A DNA stretch of 7,765 bases from HGM11525 sp036307445 (lineage in GTDB: Bacteria > Bacillota > Clostridia > UBA1381), in the NCBI GenBank assembly GCA_036307445.1, contig JAXJXP010000023.1, positions 1-7,765 on the forward strand. The letters are read 5' to 3'. Both the position numbers and the translations under genes were made by a program. The notes under the pieces are model-generated. The model searched no databases. It was given only the letters and a program-made list of their open reading frames with translations, and was not told the origin of the DNA. Below, piece by piece: positions 1-4,564 of the stretch. Every line of letters starts with the position of its first letter. The first letter of the stretch is position 1.

Positions 1-379
1 CGAAACAATACTTTTGCATATTGAAGATGAAGAAAGTTTCAAATTCTCGGCAGATAAATTTACAGCGGATTACCGTAAACTGATTTCGCAAATCAGGAAG
101 AATAATAAAAAGTGCAGAATTGGCATTGTGTCTGCAAAAAATTACGATAGCAACAGCGAGATTGGAGAATTAAATAAACAGTTAAAATACATAGCCGATT
201 CTGAAAAATGTGAGTTCTGTGATATTTCCCAAAAAAGAGTGTGGAATCCGCAGCAGACAAAGGATATAGTTTCGTTTGTGTATAACATAGGATTTGTACA
301 TCCACTGAAAAACAAAAGACCGCTTAATGATTTGGTTAGGTTATTGTTTTGTGTAAATGATCATAGTTATACAAGATAA
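1..379 (+). CDS. SGNH/GDSL hydrolase-like protein, C-terminal part (5' end outside window)
   Basis: The reading frame is open to the left edge of the window (frame starting at base 2) and ends at TAA 377-379, so this is the last 125 or so residues of a longer protein. The TTG at 14 is only the first possible start inside the window and is probably not the real one. The pattern resembles the second half of an SGNH/GDSL esterase. A short strand (TILLHIED) is followed by an FTADYRKLISQIRK helix, a RIGIVSAK strand, a NKQLKYIADSE helix, an EFCDIS strand, and a GFVHPL segment where the family has its catalytic D-x-x-H. The His is present, but the residue three before it is Gly, not Asp. The strand that should carry G-x-N-D reads I-E-D-E. 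The protein may therefore be a divergent or inactive member. The assignment rests on secondary-structure pattern and is moderate. No start, promoter or upstream neighbour is visible. Confidence 0.5.
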   Translation, partial: ETILLHIEDEESFKFSADKFTADYRKLISQIRKNNKKCRIGIVSAKNYDSNSEIGELNKQLKYIADSEKCEFCDISQKRVWNPQQTKDIVSFVYNIGFVHPLKNKRPLNDLVRLLFCVNDHSYTR

Positions 380-404
380 AAATGTCCGGTCCTTTAACGA
401 GCAG

Positions 405-425
405 GGAAGATGTGTACCATCTTCC
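405..425. repeat. Hairpin downstream of the SGNH-like gene
   Basis: Perfect 8-bp inverted repeat (GGAAGATG / CATCTTCC) with a 5-nt loop, 26 bases after the stop codon of the plus-strand gene. No T-run follows it, so it is not a convincing intrinsic terminator alone. It may act as a 3' stem protecting the transcript. A smaller TAGGA/TCCTA hairpin lies just downstream at 433-445. Confidence 0.5.
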
Positions 426-458
426 ACGATTCTAGGAAAATCCTAATACCTTATACAA

Positions 459-492
459 TAACCCCCGAAACAGAATTCTGTTTCGGGGGTTA
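459..492. terminator. Perfect 34-bp palindrome between convergent genes, probable bidirectional terminator
   Basis: Bases 459-492 are self-complementary along their whole length: five C, then GAAACAG, AATT centre, and the mirror half. They lie between a plus-strand gene ending at 379 and a minus-strand gene ending at 537. The G+C-rich base of the stem suits an intrinsic terminator for both strands. The T-run after it is weak: TTATTGTAT on the minus side and TTAAACT on the plus side. A second palindrome, TGTCCTTAAGGACA, lies at 496-509. Confidence 0.65.
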
Positions 493-536
493 AACTGTCC
501 TTAAGGACACTACGCCTACTTGTGTGAGGTTTTTTA

Positions 537-1211
537 TCAGATTGCGTAGAACAGAATTGCAAAGAAGTGCAATATACTTCCGATAACCACGAACAGGTGG
601 AAAACGGAATGCATATATTTCTTTTTCTTAAGGAAATAGTAGAACAGCGCTCCGATGGTGTATGAAATTCCGCCGGTAAGCAGGAACACGATACCGCCCG
701 TGCCGAGTGCCGCAACTGTAGGTTTCCATGCAAACACGATACACCAGCCCATTACTATATAGCAAATAGCCGAGAAAACCTTATAGGCTTTGATGTCTAT
801 TGCGTTAAGTGTTATTCCCAGTGCCGCTGCTCCCCAGATTATGCCGAAAATAGTCCAGCCAAGGACAGGATTATCAGGACGCAGTGCCGATAGTGTGATA
901 GGTGTATAAGTACCGGCAATGAGCAGGAATATTGAACAGTGGTCAATTACCTGAAACACTTTCTTTGCCATAAGTTCGGGTTTTAGACCGTGGTATATGC
1001 TTGACATTGTATAAAGAATAACCATCGAGCCACCGTAAATTGCACTTCCTACCACGCCGTATACGTTATGATGCAGTGCTGCAAAAATAACACAGAGAGT
1101 AACAGCAGTGAGTCCCACTGCACCGCCTACTATGTGTGATACCATATTAAAAATTTCTTCGCCCTTGGTGTATAAAGGCAGGATTCTGTCAGCTAGTTTT
1201 TGTCTTTTCAT
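537..1211 (-). CDS. trhA: PAQR-family membrane protein TrhA / hemolysin III
   Basis: Integral membrane protein of the PAQR (hemolysin III, YqfA/TrhA) family, 224 residues, the usual family length. Seven hydrophobic segments can be traced from about residue 20 to 223. Family landmarks are visible: NMVSHIVGG near residue 22, SSIYHG at 70-75 (His74), IDHCSIFLLIAGTYTP at 89-104 (Asp90), and a terminal H-x3-H (His201, His205). In this family these His residues form a metal site, with the Asp close by. TrhA has been linked to membrane fluidity or lipid homeostasis; the haemolysin name is historical. The frame extends to a TTG at 1226, but that codon overlaps the ribosome binding site. ATG 1211 follows GGAG with 9 nt between and is the preferred start. 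The gene is monocistronic, with its own promoter at 1244-1272 and hairpins beyond its 3' end. Confidence 0.9.
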   Translation of the reverse strand: MKRQKLADRILPLYTKGEEIFNMVSHIVGGAVGLTAVTLCVIFAALHHNVYGVVGSAIYGGSMVILYTMSSIYHGLKPELMAKKVFQVIDHCSIFLLIAGTYTPITLSALRPDNPVLGWTIFGIIWGAAALGITLNAIDIKAYKVFSAICYIVMGWCIVFAWKPTVAALGTGGIVFLLTGGISYTIGALFYYFLKKKKYMHSVFHLFVVIGSILHFFAILFYAI

Positions 1212-1221
1212 ATTTTTGATC

Positions 1222-1225
1222 TCCA
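1222..1225 (-). promoter_or_regulatory. Ribosome binding site deciding the trhA start
   Basis: GGAG on the minus strand, 9 nt before ATG 1211. It overlaps the upstream in-frame TTG at 1226, which rules that codon out as a likely start. Confidence 0.7.
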
Positions 1226-1243
1226 ATCATAACAACTGTTTAA

Positions 1244-1272
1244 ATTATAGCACACTATAAACATTTATGCAA
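1244..1272 (-). promoter_or_regulatory. Sigma-A promoter of trhA
   Basis: On the minus strand a -35 TTGCAT (1267-1272) and a perfect -10 TATAAT (1244-1249) are separated by 17 bp. TGC directly before the -10 forms an extended -10 element. Transcription should start near 1237, giving a short leader of about 26 nt. Confidence 0.85.
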
Positions 1273-1310
1273 CAGTTTTCCAAAAAAAACATGGGGAAGA
1301 AAGAGACGGA

Positions 1311-1348
1311 TAATAAAACAGGACTTTTTTGAAAGTCCTGTTTTATTA
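1311..1348. terminator. Intrinsic terminator after the SLH-NlpC/P60 gene
   Basis: A perfect 17-bp inverted repeat (1311-1327 with 1332-1348) and 4-nt loop. A GGAC/GTCC core is flanked by TAATAAAA and TTTTATTA, so the 3' arm supplies the U-rich tail. It starts 17 bases past the stop of the minus-strand gene ending at 1365 and could work in either direction. It also insulates trhA from upstream transcription. Confidence 0.85.
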
Positions 1349-1364
1349 TTTAGTTTATAATGTA

Positions 1365-2702
1365 TCACTGGATTATTCTTAAAGCACCCAGATAGCAGTT
1401 ATCGTAATATCCGCTTTCAATCGTGCTGAACTTAACTACATCGCCTGTTCGGGGTGAATGAATCATCATTCCTTTTCCGACATACAAGCCGACGTGCGAA
1501 GGTGAGTCCCCGTAACCAAAGTATACCAGATCACCGGGTCTGAGATCATCTCTTGAAACACGAACTCCGTCGTTAGCCCATTGGGTATATGTAGTTCTCG
1601 TTATGCTGTAACCGTTCTTGCCATACAAATACTGTACAAAGCCTGAACAGTCAAAGCCCTTGGGCGTTGTTCCGCCCCACACGTAAGGTGTGCCTAAAAA
1701 GGTCTCCGCCATGTCTATTATAGACTTAACCGCAGGGCTGACTGATGCCTCGCCCTTGTAGAAATCAGTTGATAAAATTGTGGTATTTTTTCCGTAATTA
1801 TATGCAAAATCAACCGGTAAACTGTATATTTCGGAGCCGTCCTTGAGAATAGCTCCTATAGTTACTGAATAGTTGCCGTTTGACAACACGCTGTTTGAAA
1901 GTGTAATGCTTGTATTTGTTACATCCTTAAGGATTACAGCATTAGCAGCTTCATTTTTTACTATGACATGATAAGATGCAGCGTTATTAACTTTTGTCCA
2001 TTTAACGTCAAACTTGCTTGTTGTAATCTCTGCTTCGTTTTCCGGAAGGATTATTTCGGGAAGCTCATTGGCAGAATACGCACGGGACGCAAATTTTTCG
2101 TATGAACGGTTCACGCTTACGATAGCCTGCTCTCTTGACGTTGCAGTAAGCGGCTCGAGAGTGGTATCTGTAACACCTGTTATAAGCTCATAGTTAAGTG
2201 CTGTATTTATTGACGACATAGCCCATGCACTTACGTCTGTACCGTCTATAAAGCCTGAAACATATGAAGTATCGGCACCATCAGCGATATTGAATCTGAC
2301 ACCGCTGGTAGTAAGTGTACTTATAAGCATCTTCGCCATTTCTTCTCTGGTAACGAATCTGTCCGGAGTGAACGTGTTATCGCTCGTTCCGTTAACTATG
2401 CCGTAGCTGTAGGCTTGCGCAACAGCAACACTGTCTGTATCAACAAACGGTGAGCCGTCAGGTACGGGCAATTCTTCGTTAGTGAGTTTTTTGTACAAAT
2501 TCATTGCAAGTTCACAGAATTCCTCACGAGTGATGGAATCCTTTAGATTATTCGATACAACCGAATATGAAACCAAGCCTGCTTCACTTGCCGACTGATA
2601 ACCCGATACTGCCCATTGGCTTAAATCAGCCGCCATTGCAGTAGAACCGAGAACAGCAGTTAATGAAATTGCACTGAGAATCATTTTCTGTACGATTTTC
2701 AT
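1365..2702 (-). CDS. Secreted SLH-domain NlpC/P60 cell-wall peptidase
   Basis: A 445-residue exported peptidoglycan hydrolase. Residues 1-24 are a signal peptide (MKIVQK, hydrophobic core, cleavage probably after TAMA). Three S-layer-homology repeats follow at about 26-75, 84-135 and 148-205. Their ITREEF, VTREEM and TSREQA motifs correspond to the family TRAE motif that binds cell-wall secondary polysaccharide. Residues about 215-303 look like a fibronectin-III/Ig-like beta domain. Residues 322-445 are an NlpC/P60 cysteine peptidase with Cys352 (FDCSGFV), His403 (PSHVGLYVG) and His415 (MIHSPRTG), a complete triad. Such enzymes usually cut the gamma-D-Glu to diamino-acid bond of stem peptides. 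SLH repeats would anchor the enzyme at the surface while the C-terminal domain acts on the wall. Start ATG 2702 is preceded by AAGGAGAG at 11 nt, a longish spacing, and by the signal peptide as expected. It is a single-gene unit with a consensus promoter and a long leader. Confidence 0.93.
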   Translation of the reverse strand: MKIVQKMILSAISLTAVLGSTAMAADLSQWAVSGYQSASEAGLVSYSVVSNNLKDSITREEFCELAMNLYKKLTNEELPVPDGSPFVDTDSVAVAQAYSYGIVNGTSDNTFTPDRFVTREEMAKMLISTLTTSGVRFNIADGADTSYVSGFIDGTDVSAWAMSSINTALNYELITGVTDTTLEPLTATSREQAIVSVNRSYEKFASRAYSANELPEIILPENEAEITTSKFDVKWTKVNNAASYHVIVKNEAANAVILKDVTNTSITLSNSVLSNGNYSVTIGAILKDGSEIYSLPVDFAYNYGKNTTILSTDFYKGEASVSPAVKSIIDMAETFLGTPYVWGGTTPKGFDCSGFVQYLYGKNGYSITRTTYTQWANDGVRVSRDDLRPGDLVYFGYGDSPSHVGLYVGKGMMIHSPRTGDVVKFSTIESGYYDNCYLGALRIIQ

Positions 2703-2858
2703 AAAGAATCAATCTCTCCTTTTCTCTCTCTTAAATGAGAGGGACCTTCCGATATAAAACCGGAATTTGCATTTCTTTCTTCGTGATACGTTCCTCGTTT
2801 TTTCCTCTTGCTTTTGAAATCCAAATAATAAACTAAAATTACTGCTTTACAGTTTACG
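2703..2858 (-). ncRNA. Structured 5' leader of the SLH-NlpC/P60 gene (possible cis-regulatory RNA)
   Basis: The promoter at 2865-2893 implies an untranslated leader of about 155 nt. It contains an ACTG/CAGT stem near the 5' end, a TTCCG/CGGAA hairpin (2747-2765) and a CTCTC/GAGAG hairpin (2726-2741). CTCGT near the 5' end could pair with ACGAG farther down. The CTCTC strand at 2737-2741 can pair either within its own hairpin or with GAGAG of the ribosome binding site at 2714-2721, which would allow translational switching. The leader does not match the conserved cores I remember for ydaO (c-di-AMP), c-di-GMP, T-box or M-box RNAs, so its class is unknown. No convincing leader peptide was seen; the open frame through it starts inside the promoter. 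Confidence 0.4.
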
Positions 2859-2864
2859 AGTACT

Positions 2865-2893
2865 ATTTTACCATTTATTAAGAAGAATGTCAA
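2865..2893 (-). promoter_or_regulatory. Sigma-A promoter of the SLH-NlpC/P60 gene
   Basis: Perfect -35 TTGACA (2888-2893), 17-bp spacer, -10 TAAAAT (2865-2870) preceded by TGG as an extended -10, all on the minus strand. An A/T-rich tract lies immediately upstream of the -35 and could act as an UP element. The start is predicted near 2858. Confidence 0.88.
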
Positions 2894-2954
2894 GACTTTT
2901 TTCAAAAATAATTACAAAATTGTTAAGAAGGTCGGGCGAAAATTAACGGTTTTC

Positions 2955-2993
2955 TGCAAAAAAGCTGCAAAATGGGTGTAATATTGCTGTAAT
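2955..2993. promoter_or_regulatory. Four 11-bp-phased direct repeats, WalR-like binding array
   Basis: Hexamers TGCAAA (2955), TGCAAA (2966), TGTAAT (2977) and TGTAAT (2988) each start exactly 11 bp apart on the plus strand. The last two, TGTAAT-N5-TGTAAT, fit the published consensus of the essential WalR/YycF response regulator, TGTWAH-N5-TGTWAH. The first pair fits except for T-to-C at position 3. Direct repeats at 11-bp spacing are the usual target of OmpR/PhoB-type regulators. The array lies about 60-100 bp upstream of the -35 of a cell-wall hydrolase gene, a typical WalR target class. Confidence 0.55.
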
Positions 2994-2997
2994 AAAA

Positions 2998-3235
2998 GAC
3001 GTTTTTTAATCATTTTCGGCTTTTTTTAGGCGGTTTTTTATTAAATAACGGCAACAATATATAGTATATGTGACAAAATATTAAAAGCAGATGTATGTAA
3101 ATTCAGCTGAAATTACAGAGAATGTTAAAAAGTAGTTAAATAAATCTTACTTTCTGTAATATATTTGTTGCAATTTGGAGGTGAATTTCGAAAAAAAACA
3201 GGGTTTTGCGGTTTGTGAACAGAACCAGTAAAAAC
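2998..3235. other. A/T-rich intergenic stretch left of the IS element, no gene
   Basis: No convincing coding region on either strand. It holds T-rich runs at 3001-3040, a 22-bp near-palindrome at 3096-3117 (TGTAA...TTACA around TTCAGCTGAA, one mismatched pair) and a weak WalR-like half-match TGTTAA-N5-AGTTAA at 3123-3139. A lone TGTAAT is at 3155. A good ribosome-binding-like GGAGGTG at 3177-3183 has no ATG or usable frame after it. Confidence 0.5.
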
Positions 3236-3275
3236 GGACAATAGAAAAAAAGAGCCTCCTATGGTATAATGATAA
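3236..3275 (+). repeat. IS left terminal inverted repeat
   Basis: Reads GGACA, ATAG, seven A, GAG, CCTCC, TATGG, TATAATGATAA. It matches the reverse complement of 4486-4525 with a few substitutions and one-base gaps. Its inner part doubles as the 5' arm of the RBS-masking hairpin and as the promoter -10. Confidence 0.75.
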
Positions 3276-3290
3276 AAAAGCCATAGGAGG
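3255..3290 (+). promoter_or_regulatory. IS promoter inside the loop of an RBS-masking hairpin
   Basis: CCTCCTATGG (3255-3264) and CCATAGGAGG (3281-3290) form a perfect 10-bp stem with a 16-nt loop. The right arm contains the orfA ribosome binding site (TAGGAGGT, 3284-3291). The loop begins with a perfect -10 TATAAT (3265-3270), preceded by TGG as an extended -10; no good -35 is seen. RNA started at about 3277 would lack the left arm and leave the RBS free. RNA reading in from outside would fold the hairpin and hide it. This is a known style of IS protection against impinging transcription. Confidence 0.75.
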
Positions 3291-3297
3291 TATTTTT

Positions 3298-3633
3298 ATG
3301 CCAAGAAGTTATAGACATATACAAGAGTATGAAAACCAAATTATCGAATTAAAGGATAATGGTTACACTGGCAGGCAAATCTGTGAGAAATTTGATTTTA
3401 GCAAGAAACAATATGAAAACTTTATTACTCGTTACAACCGAAAGCAAAAGAAACTTGCAGCAGGAATCGCTTTAAAACGAAAAGGCAGACCGCCAAAAGA
3501 CTATGTAATTGCTGAAAACGATAAGGTTTCAGAGCTGAAATATATCATCGCTCGTAAAGATTCAAAAATCAGAACATTAGAAATGGAAAATGAGCTTATG
3601 CGGGATTTTCTCTCGCTCACAGAAAGGAAGTGA
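3298..3633 (+). CDS. IS3-family transposase OrfA
   Basis: A 111-residue DNA-binding subunit of the IS transposase. Residues about 10-50 (ENQIIELKDNGYTGRQICEKF and following) form a helix-turn-helix expected to bind the terminal repeats. Residues about 78-107, rich in Leu/Ile/Met heptad positions (LKYIIARKDSKIRTLEMENE), look like the coiled coil that dimerises OrfA and pairs with OrfAB. Length is normal for the family. ATG 3298 follows TAGGAGGT at 6 nt, an excellent site that lies in the hairpin described separately. The stop TGA 3631-3633 overlaps the GTG of orfB. Confidence 0.9.
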   Translation: MPRSYRHIQEYENQIIELKDNGYTGRQICEKFDFSKKQYENFITRYNRKQKKLAAGIALKRKGRPPKDYVIAENDKVSELKYIIARKDSKIRTLEMENELMRDFLSLTERK

Positions 3634-4484
3634 GGACAAGTGTAAAATATATGGTTATCTATCGTCATAGAGAAAAATATTCAATTAGTGAAATGTGCAG
3701 ATTCTTCAATGTATCACGAAGTGGATATTACGGTTACTTGTCTCGCATGGATATACCGGCTAAAGACCTGCCTTTGGCAGAGAAAATACAGGAGTGTCAG
3801 GAAAGATGCGGTAAAACCTATGGATATCGTAGAGTACATATATGGCTTGAGAAGCAAGGAATACACCATAATCCAAAAACAATACTGAGGGTGATGCAGA
3901 AATACAATCTTCTATCTGATATCAGAAGGAAAAAGTATCGCAATTATGGTGAATATTTGCATCGCTATCCCAATCTATTAAACAGAGACTTCAAAGCTGA
4001 AAGACCGAATCAGAAATGGGTTACAGATATATCGTATATCAAAACGAAGCAAGGAACATTGTATTTATCTGTTATCAGAGATTTATTTGACAACAGCATT
4101 GTTGCCTACAAGACAGGTACGGAACAGAATATTAACCTTGTGCTTTCCACGATACGAGAAGCAAAGAAAAAGGAAAAAGTCACTGGGGAGTTGCAGCTCC
4201 ACAGTGACCAAGGCTTTCAGTATACATCCCATGCGTACTTTAAGCTAACACAATCATACAACATTATACCGTCAATGTCAAGACGCGGAAATCCATATGA
4301 CAATGCATTAGCAGAAAATTTCTTTTCAATTCTTAAGACAGAGTGTATTTATCGCACTAAGATAGAGACTTATGAAGATGCTCGCATCCTCATAGACGAA
4401 TATATGCGTTTTTACAATTATGAAAGAATACAATTAAAAACAAAACTGACACCATTTGAAAAACGATGTCAGTATGTTGCTTAA
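3630..4484 (+). CDS. IS3-family transposase OrfB (DDE catalytic subunit)
   Basis: A 284-residue integrase-like transposase. An N-terminal helical HTH_21 region (about 45-105, with GKTYGYRRVH) precedes the RNase H-fold catalytic core. Catalytic residues are Asp133 (WVTDISYI), Asp193 (LHSDQGFQYTS) and Glu229 (DNALAENFFSILKTE). The last two are separated by 35 residues, and Lys236 sits seven after Glu, the classic IS3/retroviral DD(35)E signature. The frame is intact and full length. It is in the -1 frame relative to orfA, open from 3594. The first start is GTG 3630 in a GTGA overlap with the orfA stop; ATG 3651 is an alternative. In this family a fused OrfAB is normally made by -1 frameshifting, but no A6G heptamer is present in the overlap, so stop-restart coupling is possible. 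Confidence 0.92.
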   Translation: MRTSVKYMVIYRHREKYSISEMCRFFNVSRSGYYGYLSRMDIPAKDLPLAEKIQECQERCGKTYGYRRVHIWLEKQGIHHNPKTILRVMQKYNLLSDIRRKKYRNYGEYLHRYPNLLNRDFKAERPNQKWVTDISYIKTKQGTLYLSVIRDLFDNSIVAYKTGTEQNINLVLSTIREAKKKEKVTGELQLHSDQGFQYTSHAYFKLTQSYNIIPSMSRRGNPYDNALAENFFSILKTECIYRTKIETYEDARILIDEYMRFYNYERIQLKTKLTPFEKRCQYVA

Positions 4485-4485
4485 A

Positions 4486-4525
4486 CTTAATATTTATGCC
4501 ATAGGCACTCTTTTTTGTGCTGTCC
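4486..4525 (-). repeat. IS right terminal inverted repeat
   Basis: Read on the minus strand: GGACA, GCAC, six A, GAG, TGCC, TATGG, CATAAATATTAA, aligning with the left end. The outermost bases also pair with flanking DNA: TTTTGTGC (4513-4520) and GCACAAAA (4526-4533) form an 8-bp stem across the junction. Confidence 0.75.
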
Positions 4526-4564
4526 GCACAAAATGGTGCAGTTCAGATGTACATCGCTTTTATA

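Larger units (their letters stand above)
3236..4525 (+). mobile_element. Complete IS3-family insertion sequence (about 1.29 kb)
   Basis: Two overlapping transposase frames lie between imperfect terminal inverted repeats. Both ends begin GGACA and share an A-run, GAG and CCTATGG-like block in the same order: left about 3236-3275, right about 4486-4525. Size, two-frame layout and the DD(35)E catalytic core are typical of the IS3 family, probably close to the IS150 group. Both frames are intact, so the element may be active. An extra C/G pair (3235, 4526) could also belong to it. I see no 3-5 bp direct repeat of the target at these boundaries. It sits between the minus-strand symporter and hydrolase genes and breaks neither. 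Confidence 0.88.

Noticed and set aside
443..733. Minus-strand frame of 96 codons overlapping the trhA 3' end
   Set aside because: Shadow of trhA in another frame that also runs through the palindrome; Cys- and Ser-rich with no recognisable pattern.
2699..2905. Minus-strand open frame of 68 codons upstream of the hydrolase gene
   Set aside because: It begins inside the promoter (before the -35) and covers the structured leader; no ribosome binding site and a low-complexity basic product.
2954..2997. Short phased repeats as a CRISPR array
   Set aside because: Units are 11 bp with no spacers of typical length; regulator binding sites fit far better.
3069..3080. Possible Spo0A box (TTTTGTCACA on the minus strand)
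   Set aside because: Two mismatches to TTTTGTCRAA in A/T-rich DNA and no sporulation gene nearby; expected by chance.
3688..3888. Plus-strand 66-codon frame inside orfB
   Set aside because: Alternative-frame shadow within a clear transposase gene.
4513..4533. 8-bp hairpin at the IS right junction as a terminator for the symporter or orfB
   Set aside because: Neither strand has a T-run after the stem; on the minus strand it is followed by A and G.
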